From NCBI GenBank assembly GCA_947493885.1, contig CANLTE010000001.1:62001-126000 (forward strand): a DNA stretch of 64,000 bases. Reading direction: 5' to 3'. The notes beneath the pieces were generated by a model, which was not told the origin of the DNA, did no database searches, and was given only the letters and a program-made list of their open reading frames with translations. Both the position numbers and the translations under genes were made by a program. This stretch comes from an uncultured Maribacter sp. (GTDB lineage: Bacteria; Bacteroidota; Bacteroidia; Flavobacteriales; Flavobacteriaceae). Shown in pieces: positions 10,201 through 16,128 of the stretch; the stretch's first letter is position 1, and every line of letters begins with the position of its first letter.

Positions 10201-11618
10201 GAATTAGACCAATTATGTTAACTGCTTTTACAGATGTTTTAGGCTTTTTACCTATGGCAATTTCGGCATCAGCTGGTGCAGAAGTACAACGACCTTTAGC
10301 AACGGTTGTAATTGGTGGTTTATTAACGTCTACATTATTAACATTGTTCGTTTTACCAATATTATATCATTGGGTAGAAAACAAATCGTTCAAGTTTAGA
10401 GCAGACAAAAAAGTAATTACAGTTACTGTTATGGTAGCTTTTATGTTTTTGTTACCAATAACAGGAAACGCACAAGAAGTTAACGAGACCTTGCCAATTA
10501 TTTCGATGAATGAAGCAGTCAAATTATCAAAAGAAAATTTCCCTCTTTTAAAACAAAAGCAATTAGAAATATCCAAACAAGAGCAGTTAAAAAGTACAGC
10601 ATATGATTTTGGAACAACTCAAATATTTACTGGAGGCGAAGAAATTAATAACGGAAATGGTATTTATACTACTATAGGAATTGGTCAAAGCAATATTGAT
10701 GTCTTTGGTGTTTCCGCAAAAAAGCGATTGCAAGAACAACGTATTCAATTAGCCCAAAAAGCGTTTCAGCTTTCAGAATTAGATTTAGAATTGGAAGTGA
10801 AAAAGGCGTGGGCAAATGCCTTGCAAAGTAAAAGGAATTATAATTTATACAAAGAGTTAGATTCTATATATACCAACTTTGAAAAAGCAGTAGCATTAAA
10901 TTATGAAGTAGAAGCTATTTCAAGGTTAGAATATTCAGCAGCTAAAAATCAAGCCTTACAGATTCAAAATAAATTTATGCAATCAAAAAGTGAATATAAT
11001 ATTGCATTACAACAGTTAAACCTATGGCTGGTCTCTGATACATTCTATACTGTTCCTAGTGATTTTGAAATTACTAATAAAATTGATGTTGATGCTTTTA
11101 ATCTAGAGGAACATCCTTTATATGGCATAGCACAATTACAAGTAACAGAAGCAGAAGCGACATATAAAGCTGCCAAAGCAGATAATTTACCGAAGTTAAA
11201 TCTTCAGGGTGGTTTACAAAACGTAAATGGTAATTCAGGCTTTTACACGTATCAAGCAGGTATTTCAATTCCTTTTTTATCAGGTACAAATAAAGCAAAA
11301 GTTAAAACTGCAAAAATCGATAAGGAAATTGCCGACACAAATATTCTGTTCAAAAAACAAGAAGTGCAATCCAAGTTTATACAATCAAAAGAGAATTATC
11401 AAAAATGGAAAACCTCGTGGCTTTTCTATAAAAATGAGGTGTTACCGCTTGTGAAAGAACAAAAAGTGGGTGCTTTATTTGCCTATAAAGAAGGAGAGAT
11501 AGACTATACAGGATTTACACAACTCATAAAAGAAGCTATTCAATCTGAACTAGAAGCCCAAGACGCATTAATAAATTATTTAGAAAGCACATTTCAACTA
11601 CAATATTTTAATCAATAA
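7284..11618 (+). CDS. cusA: CusA/CzcA heavy-metal RND pump fused to a C-terminal TolC domain
   Basis: 1444 residues, against about 1040 for a normal CusA/CzcA. Residues 1-1030 are a full HME-RND pump: first helix, porter domains, DFGIIVDGAVIIVES in TM4 with the proton-relay acid, MRFNELLEGVREDIAIKLYG, and the last helix group ending VLPILYHWVE. After TM12 a basic stretch (KFRADKK) precedes a hydrophobic segment VTVMVAFMFLLPITGNAQ that looks like a signal peptide with an AQ-type signal peptidase I site. Residues about 1060-1444 are a TolC-like outer membrane factor (AVKLSKENFPLLKQKQ, paired long helices). The pump drives proton-coupled metal export. No frameshift is seen. Metal choice (Cu/Ag or Zn/Co/Cd) cannot be fixed from sequence alone. 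Confidence 0.92.
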   Translation: MINKIIDFSINNKFIIGLLTLTIVGAGIWSMTQVPIDAVPDITNNQVQVITQAPNLGTEDIEQIITYPVEIAMSNLPNVQEIRSISRFGLSVVTIVFDDDMGTYLPRQLVAEKLNEVKEQIPSGFGEPSMGPISSGLGEIYQYTLKVKPEYKDKYSVTDLRTMQDWIVQRQMAMVEGVVEVNAIGGKIKQYEVAVDPNELLAIGLTITDIFEALEVNNQNTGGAYIEKNHQANFIRGEGLVRSLEDIKKIVVKNTNNIPITIGDIATVQYGSAIRYGALTQDGEGEVVGGLVMMLKGANSNDVIENVKNRMAQIEKSLPEGVIIEPLLDRSKLIAETTSTVATNLIEGALIVIFVLIFLLGNWRGGLIVASTIPLSLLFAFILMNVFDVWANLMSLGAIDFGIIVDGAVIIVESTVFLIASQVLKKRKLTSKERDGVAADASKKMMNAAFFGQLIILIVFLPILALEGIEGKMFKPMALTFIFAMIGAMVLCLTYVPMMSALILRAPKSDKKSYGDKFVHWVERKYQPLLEKALKKGKLIISVSVVLFGIAVFMFTRMGGEFIPQLDEGDIAFHAILKPGSSLTETIETTTKIEQIVKEKFPEVEKIVSRIGVAEIPTDPMPMDLADVFVILKPKSEWTSVASKDELIEKMKEAVEIIPGVNYEFTQPIEMRFNELLEGVREDIAIKLYGEDINVLSQKAEEISKIIAGTEGIGDMKAEATTGLPQMTITYNRNKLAQYGLQINTLNQVVQSAFAGRRAGTIFEGEKRFDLVVRLNSNNRKDITDVQNLFINLPSGAQIPLREIADVSYKAGPMQISRDNTNRRTYVGINVRGRDVKSLVTEIKSKLDAKLELPSGYFIRYGGAFENLERASNRLQTVVPIALLLIFVLIYFALKSLPQTLMIYIAIPMATIGGVVALWLRDMPFSISAGVGFIVLFGVAVLNGLVMISGLNELKEEGVTNLKDRIIEGTKRRIRPIMLTAFTDVLGFLPMAISASAGAEVQRPLATVVIGGLLTSTLLTLFVLPILYHWVENKSFKFRADKKVITVTVMVAFMFLLPITGNAQEVNETLPIISMNEAVKLSKENFPLLKQKQLEISKQEQLKSTAYDFGTTQIFTGGEEINNGNGIYTTIGIGQSNIDVFGVSAKKRLQEQRIQLAQKAFQLSELDLELEVKKAWANALQSKRNYNLYKELDSIYTNFEKAVALNYEVEAISRLEYSAAKNQALQIQNKFMQSKSEYNIALQQLNLWLVSDTFYTVPSDFEITNKIDVDAFNLEEHPLYGIAQLQVTEAEATYKAAKADNLPKLNLQGGLQNVNGNSGFYTYQAGISIPFLSGTNKAKVKTAKIDKEIADTNILFKKQEVQSKFIQSKENYQKWKTSWLFYKNEVLPLVKEQKVGALFAYKEGEIDYTGFTQLIKEAIQSELEAQDALINYLESTFQLQYFNQ

Positions 11619-11622
11619 GAAA

Positions 11623-12816
11623 ATGAAAAATATATCATATAAATTCCTGACCATAATCTCACTGTTAATTGTATTGACATCTTGTGGTAATAGTAATAAA
11701 GAATCGGTAGATAATACTAATTCTAACAACGAAGGATTTAAGGAGGACTCTAATGAAGTAGAAGAGGTAATGCTTACAGAACAGCAGTTTGAAGCATTAC
11801 AAATGAAAACAGATACAATAGCACTGCGTAATATGAGCGGTTATGTAGAAGCCAATGGCACATTAGAAGTGCCACCACAAAATGAAGCAGCTATTACGTC
11901 TGTCGTTGGTGCAAATGTGGTATCTATAAAAGTTATTGAAGGCGATAAAGTTAATAAAGGCCAAGTGGTTGCCTATCTATCACATCCTAATATTATAAAA
12001 ATGCAGACTGATTATTTGAATGCTTTTAGCAATAGTAATTTTTTAAAAAAGAGCTATGAACGTCAGAAAAAATTATATGATGCAGGAGTTGGCTCTGGTG
12101 CAAATTTTCAAAAAGCCGAAGCGGAATATGATGCCTCTAAAGCTATGGTAAATGGGTTGAAAGCGCAATTGAGACTATTAAATATAAACGCGTCATCTGT
12201 ACAAAATGGAACAATTGCTCAGAGCATATCATTAAGAAGTCCAATAGATGGTTTTGTCCAAAAAGTTGAAGTTAAAACAGGACAATATGTAGAACCGCAA
12301 ACCGAATTGTTTGAAATTGTAAACACGCATCACGTTCACGCAGATTTAATGGTGTTTGAAAAAGATGTTTACAAAATAAAGAAAGGTCAAAAAGTTATTT
12401 TCAATGTACAATCTATTCCTGACGGAGAACTTTCAGCAGAAATCTACTCGGTAAGTAAAACCTTTGAAGATAACCCTAAAGCCCTTCACGTACACGCTGA
12501 AATTGAAAACAAGAAAGGCAATTTAATTCCAGGAATGTATATTAAAGGCAAAATTCAAGTCGAAAACTCTAAAACAAGAGCATTACCGGAAAGTGCTATT
12601 ATAAAAGACGGTGATAAATTTTATGTTTTTTCAGTAGAAAGAAAAAATGAAGATTGGAGTTTTAAGCCTGTTGAAGTGCTTTTAGGAGCGAAAGATGGCA
12701 ATTGGATAGCTGTCCAATTTACTCAAGAATTAGATAAAACTATAAAATTTGCTTATAATAATGCGTATTATTTGATTGCTGAAATGAAAAAAGGAGAAGC
12801 AGAACACGAACATTAG
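11623..12816 (+). CDS. RND efflux periplasmic adaptor lipoprotein (HlyD/CusB family)
   Basis: 397 residues starting 4 nt after the CusA-TolC stop, so the pair is an operon. The lipobox TSC (Cys21) anchors it to the membrane. The core shows the typical adaptor layout: NGTLEVPPQNEAAITSVVGANV, lipoyl half VIEGDKVNKGQVVAYLSHPN, a coiled-coil hairpin (about 125-190), second lipoyl half SPIDGFVQKVEVKTGQYV, then beta-barrel and membrane-proximal domains. The C-terminus EHEH could bind metal. It lacks the HMBD and DUF3347 modules of the adaptor at 5040, which suggests that the two adaptors serve different pumps or different metals. Confidence 0.9.
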   Translation: MKNISYKFLTIISLLIVLTSCGNSNKESVDNTNSNNEGFKEDSNEVEEVMLTEQQFEALQMKTDTIALRNMSGYVEANGTLEVPPQNEAAITSVVGANVVSIKVIEGDKVNKGQVVAYLSHPNIIKMQTDYLNAFSNSNFLKKSYERQKKLYDAGVGSGANFQKAEAEYDASKAMVNGLKAQLRLLNINASSVQNGTIAQSISLRSPIDGFVQKVEVKTGQYVEPQTELFEIVNTHHVHADLMVFEKDVYKIKKGQKVIFNVQSIPDGELSAEIYSVSKTFEDNPKALHVHAEIENKKGNLIPGMYIKGKIQVENSKTRALPESAIIKDGDKFYVFSVERKNEDWSFKPVEVLLGAKDGNWIAVQFTQELDKTIKFAYNNAYYLIAEMKKGEAEHEH

Positions 12817-12819
12817 ATT

Positions 12820-13236
12820 ATGAAAACAATAGAACAATTTTTAGAGTCAAAAAACATACGTGTTACAGCAATGCGCTTATTAATTTATAAGTTTCTTGCT
12901 GAGAAACAAGTAGCAGTAACATTAAGTAATATCGAAAATGCTTTTGATAAAGCAGATAGAACTACATTGTATAGAACAGTAAAAACATTTGAAGAAAAAG
13001 CGATTGTTCATCAAATAGACGATGGTACAGGAATTACAAAATATGCGCTTTGCGAAAAAGGATGTAATTGCGAGATTGAAACCGATTTGCATTTGCATTT
13101 TCATTGCAATAACTGTAATGAAACCGTTTGTTTAACAGAACATAAAATTCCGCAAATTAAAGTGCCTGATGGTTTTGTTTCAGAAAATGTAAACTTGGTT
13201 GTAAAAGGTGTTTGCGATAAATGTAGTGGACAATAA
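12820..13236 (+). CDS. Fur-family metalloregulator
   Basis: 138 residues, usual for Fur/Zur/PerR proteins. The N-terminal winged helix is visible (RVTAMRLLIYKFLAEKQVAVTLSNIENAF, DRTTLYRTVKTFEEKAIVHQI). The C-terminal half has the metal site region HLHFHCNNCNETVCL and a second CxxC, CDKC, near the end; the two pairs form the structural zinc site of the family. It follows the adaptor by 3 nt, so it is in the pump operon and probably controls it in response to the exported metal. Candidate operators with 7-1-7 geometry lie at 6821-6835 and 13237-13251. Whether it senses Zn, Fe or another metal is not clear. Confidence 0.88.
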   Translation: MKTIEQFLESKNIRVTAMRLLIYKFLAEKQVAVTLSNIENAFDKADRTTLYRTVKTFEEKAIVHQIDDGTGITKYALCEKGCNCEIETDLHLHFHCNNCNETVCLTEHKIPQIKVPDGFVSENVNLVVKGVCDKCSGQ

Positions 13237-13251
13237 TGCACTTCCATTGCA
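13237..13251. promoter_or_regulatory. Degenerate 7-1-7 box, second candidate Fur-family operator
   Basis: TGCACTT-C-CATTGCA: the outer TGCA pairs keep the spacing of the perfect palindrome at 6821-6835, and the outer arms extend to AATGCA/TGCATT. It begins right after the Fur-family stop, 38 bp before the next gene, and 13 bp before CATTTTTG (13265-13272), a near match to the -7 consensus. Both boxes therefore sit 13 bp upstream of a -7-like element. Confidence 0.42.
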
Positions 13252-13288
13252 TTGATATTTAGAACATTTTTGTATCAAATTAGAAATT

Positions 13289-13873
13289 ATGTTATTATTC
13301 GCTTATCTGATATTATATTTTTTATTAGTCTTTGTGTTAAGGTCAATTTTGCTTTGGAAAAAAACAGGAATAAACCCATTAACGTTTAAAAAAACGGATA
13401 ATGCTCACGATTATAATGGTAAGGTTTTTAAATTTATCACAGTTTTCGAGCTTATTGTTGTTGGAACTTATGCTTTTAAAAATCAATGGTATGAATACTT
13501 ACTTCCATTTTGGTATTTAGAAAATCCTACTTTACAAAAGATTGGTTGGACACTTTTGTTTCTATCGTTAATTGTAGTATGGATTTCTCAAAGCCAAATG
13601 TCAATTTCTTGGAGAATTGGGATTGATGAAAACAATAAAACTAAATTAGTGACAAATGGGATGTTTTCAATTTCAAGAAACCCAATTTTTCTTGGAATTA
13701 TGATTGCGAATATTGGATTATTTTTAGTAATCCCAAATGCTTTTACATTATTGATAATCTCATTATCGACAATAAGTATAAATACCCAAATTAGATTAGA
13801 AGAAGAATTTTTAAAACGAGAATTTGGGAAGGATTATTTAGAGTACGCAAAAAAAGTAAGACGTTGGTTATAA
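13289..13873 (+). CDS. Isoprenylcysteine carboxyl methyltransferase-family membrane protein
   Basis: 194 residues with about five hydrophobic segments. The C-terminal half has the family signature: LVTNGMFSISRNPIFLGIMI, then EEEFLKREFGKDYLEYAKKVRRWL, the SAM-binding and Glu/Tyr motifs of ICMT/PEMT-like methyltransferases. These bacterial proteins are often next to zinc or cobalt exporters (compare cznC/czcN-type genes), as here, 21 nt before a Zn/Cd ATPase. The substrate is unknown. Confidence 0.8.
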   Translation: MLLFAYLILYFLLVFVLRSILLWKKTGINPLTFKKTDNAHDYNGKVFKFITVFELIVVGTYAFKNQWYEYLLPFWYLENPTLQKIGWTLLFLSLIVVWISQSQMSISWRIGIDENNKTKLVTNGMFSISRNPIFLGIMIANIGLFLVIPNAFTLLIISLSTISINTQIRLEEEFLKREFGKDYLEYAKKVRRWL

Positions 13874-13894
13874 ATATTTCATATTAAAATAATA

Positions 13895-15850
13895 ATGAAA
13901 AAAAAGAAACTAAACTTAAGAGATATTAAACCAAATTCTGAAACAGAACACAATCACGATGATGGTCATAATCATAGTGAAACACAAAATGGGTTTAAGG
14001 TCTATATACCAGCAATTATAAGTTTTGCAATGCTTATAATTGGTATTGCTTTAGATTATTTCAATGTCACTTTCTTTAAAGATTGGATTCGTATTGTCTG
14101 GTATGGAATAGCATATTTACCTGTAGGACTTCCTGTTGTAAAAGAAGGATGGAAAAGTATCAAAAGAGGGGATGTTTTTACAGAGTTCTTTTTAATGTCC
14201 ATAGCAACCATCGGGGCATTTGTTATAGGCGAATATCCTGAAGGTGTAGCAGTAATGTTGTTTTATGCAGTAGGAGAATTATTTCAAAGTGCAGCAGTAA
14301 AAAGAGCAAAAGGGAATATTAAGGCATTACTCGATGTACGTCCTAATGAAGCTCTGGTATATCGAAATAACGATTATGTTTCTGTAAACCCCGAATCCGT
14401 TGTCATTGGCGAAAAAGTCCAAGTACGTGTTGGCGAAAAAATACCTTTGGATGGTATTTTACTTTCCGAAAAAGGTTCGTTTAATACAGCAGCATTAACA
14501 GGCGAAAGCAAACCTGATACGATTGCAAAAGGCGAAAAGGTATTTGCAGGCAGCATCAATATGGATGGTGTTATTGAAATCGAAACTACCAAAGAATTTA
14601 AAGATAGTTCAATTGCCCGAATTCTTGATATGGTACAGAATGCCACAGCTCGAAAATCTAAAACCGAATTGTTTATTAGAAAATTTGCACGAGTTTACAC
14701 ACCCATTGTAGTGTTTTTGGCTATTGCAGTTACATTTTTACCATACTTTTTCGTAGATGATTATGTGTTTAGAGATTGGTTATATCGTGCTTTAATCTTT
14801 TTGGTTATATCCTGTCCTTGCGCTTTGGTTATATCCATTCCTTTAGGTTATTTCGGCGGATTGGGAGCAGCTTCAAAAAATGGAATTTTATTTAAAGGCG
14901 CATCATTTTTGGATGCAATGACCAAAGTAAATACCGTGGTAATGGATAAGACAGGAACGGTGACAAAGGGAGTTTTTAAAATAAAGGACGTTGTAAATGA
15001 TTCCACTTTCGCAAAAACAGACTTTATGAAATACCTGATGGCAATGGAAGAGCAATCTACTCATCCTATTGCTAAAGCCATAATGGAATATAAAGCTGAA
15101 GGTTCAGACTTTGATGCGACAAATGTTACTGAAATCGCTGGAAAAGGACTCAAAGGCTTAGTTAATGGGAAAACTATCCTAGTAGGAAATAAAGCCTTGA
15201 TGACTTCAAATTCCATAGATGTTCCTTCAGAAACTGATACTATTGTTGAGTCTATTGTTATGGTGGGTATCGATAGCAAGTTTGCAGGATATATAACCAT
15301 AGCAGATGAACTAAAGGAAGATGCGCATCAGGCCATTAAAGAAATTCGCGAATCTGGTATTTCTAAAATCATTATGCTATCGGGTGATAAAGATTCCATT
15401 ACTCAACAAGTTGCAAAAGAATTGGGAATCGATTGGGCAAAAGGTGGTTTACTTCCAGAAGACAAGCTCAATGAAGTAGAAAAACTGAAAGCGCAACCTG
15501 ATACCAAGGTCGCTTTTATAGGCGATGGTATTAATGATGCACCTGTATTAGCTACGAGTGATGTAGGAATTGCAATGGGTGGTTTAGGAAGTGATGTTGC
15601 CATTGAAACGGCAGATGTTATCATTCAAAACGACCAACCATCAAAGATTGCTCGTGCTATAAAAATAGGGCGTTCCACAAGAAGTATCGTTTGGCAAAAT
15701 ATTGTTTTAGCATTTGGCGTAAAAATCATAGTTCTTATTCTAGGCGCTGGTGGACTTGCCACAATGTGGGAAGCTGTATTTGCGGATGTAGGTGTTGCTT
15801 TGCTTGCAATTTTAAATGCTGTCAGATTACAGAAGATGAAGTGGCAGTAA
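13895..15850 (+). CDS. Zn/Cd/Co-type P1B ATPase
   Basis: 651 residues. The N-terminus has no HMA domain but a His-rich tail (HNHDDGHNHSE, about 18-29) that can bind divalent metals. Key motifs: SCPCALVISIPLGYFGG (CPC at 307-309), phosphorylation site DKTGTV (Asp351), STHPIA, MLSGDK, GDGINDAPVLATSDVGIAMG, and the final helix FADVGVALLAILNAVRL with the Asp-Gly pair typical of P1B-2 (ZntA/CadA) pumps. It should export Zn, Cd or Pb across the inner membrane. A strong terminator follows 31 nt later, so this gene closes the metal cluster. Confidence 0.92.
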   Translation: MKKKKLNLRDIKPNSETEHNHDDGHNHSETQNGFKVYIPAIISFAMLIIGIALDYFNVTFFKDWIRIVWYGIAYLPVGLPVVKEGWKSIKRGDVFTEFFLMSIATIGAFVIGEYPEGVAVMLFYAVGELFQSAAVKRAKGNIKALLDVRPNEALVYRNNDYVSVNPESVVIGEKVQVRVGEKIPLDGILLSEKGSFNTAALTGESKPDTIAKGEKVFAGSINMDGVIEIETTKEFKDSSIARILDMVQNATARKSKTELFIRKFARVYTPIVVFLAIAVTFLPYFFVDDYVFRDWLYRALIFLVISCPCALVISIPLGYFGGLGAASKNGILFKGASFLDAMTKVNTVVMDKTGTVTKGVFKIKDVVNDSTFAKTDFMKYLMAMEEQSTHPIAKAIMEYKAEGSDFDATNVTEIAGKGLKGLVNGKTILVGNKALMTSNSIDVPSETDTIVESIVMVGIDSKFAGYITIADELKEDAHQAIKEIRESGISKIIMLSGDKDSITQQVAKELGIDWAKGGLLPEDKLNEVEKLKAQPDTKVAFIGDGINDAPVLATSDVGIAMGGLGSDVAIETADVIIQNDQPSKIARAIKIGRSTRSIVWQNIVLAFGVKIIVLILGAGGLATMWEAVFADVGVALLAILNAVRLQKMKWQ

Positions 15851-15881
15851 TCAGATTATAGTGCGATATTAATAATGTTAG

Positions 15882-15915
15882 AAAAGCCTTTCAAAAAATT
15901 GAAAGGCTTTTTTGT
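15882..15915 (+). terminator. Rho-independent terminator of the metal cluster
   Basis: An 11-bp perfect stem (AAAAGCCTTTC/GAAAGGCTTTT) with an 8-nt loop, running into a T tract, 31 nt after the ATPase stop. Confidence 0.85.
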
Positions 15916-15988
15916 TCTGATAATTATAGCATAAAAACGTCTATTAATTTACACGTTATTCAATTTTTATAAACTTTATTAACCAACA

Positions 15989-16011
15989 AGCCCGCAATAA
16001 AATTGCGGGCT
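15989..16011 (-). terminator. GC-rich hairpin after the tRNA-like sequence
   Basis: Perfect 10-bp arms AGCCCGCAAT/ATTGCGGGCT with a 3-nt loop, 17 bp beyond the 3' end of the leftward tRNA-like sequence. On the minus strand it is followed by TGTTGGTT, a weak T-rich tail. It is likely to end or stabilise the helicase/tRNA-like transcript. Apart from this and the terminator at 15882, nothing else is seen between 15851 and 16028. Confidence 0.5.
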
Positions 16012-16028
16012 AAATACTTTCGTATCTG

Positions 16029-16115
16029 CGGATAGAGAGAGATTCGAACTCTCGGTACAGTTTCCCGTACGCCTGAGCTTCAATCAGGAACCTTAGACCA
16101 CTCAGCCATCTATAT
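16029..16115 (-). tRNA. Class II (serine-type) tRNA-like sequence with GAA anticodon and imperfect acceptor
   Basis: Read leftward, it folds as a long-variable-arm tRNA: D-arm GCTGAGTGGTCTAAGGT, anticodon stem CCTGA/TCAGG around TTGAAGC (anticodon GAA at 16079-16081), variable arm with GTAC/GTAC pairing, T-arm GAGAG-TTCGAAT-CTCTC, discriminator G. The body resembles tRNA-Ser, but GAA reads Phe codons. Acceptor pairs 3-7 form (ATAGA/TCTAT); positions 1-2 are A and T facing C and C. It starts 13 nt after the helicase stop on the same strand. It may be a pseudo-tRNA, a decoy, or part of the helicase locus. Expression and charging cannot be judged from sequence. Confidence 0.6.
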
Positions 16116-16128
16116 TTTGACCCATAAT

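Noticed and set aside
16029-16115. Left attachment site of the ICE at the tRNA-like sequence
   Set aside because: It is a serine-type tRNA on the other strand and shares no repeat with the tRNA-Met fragment at 43271; conjugation and metal genes lie on both sides.
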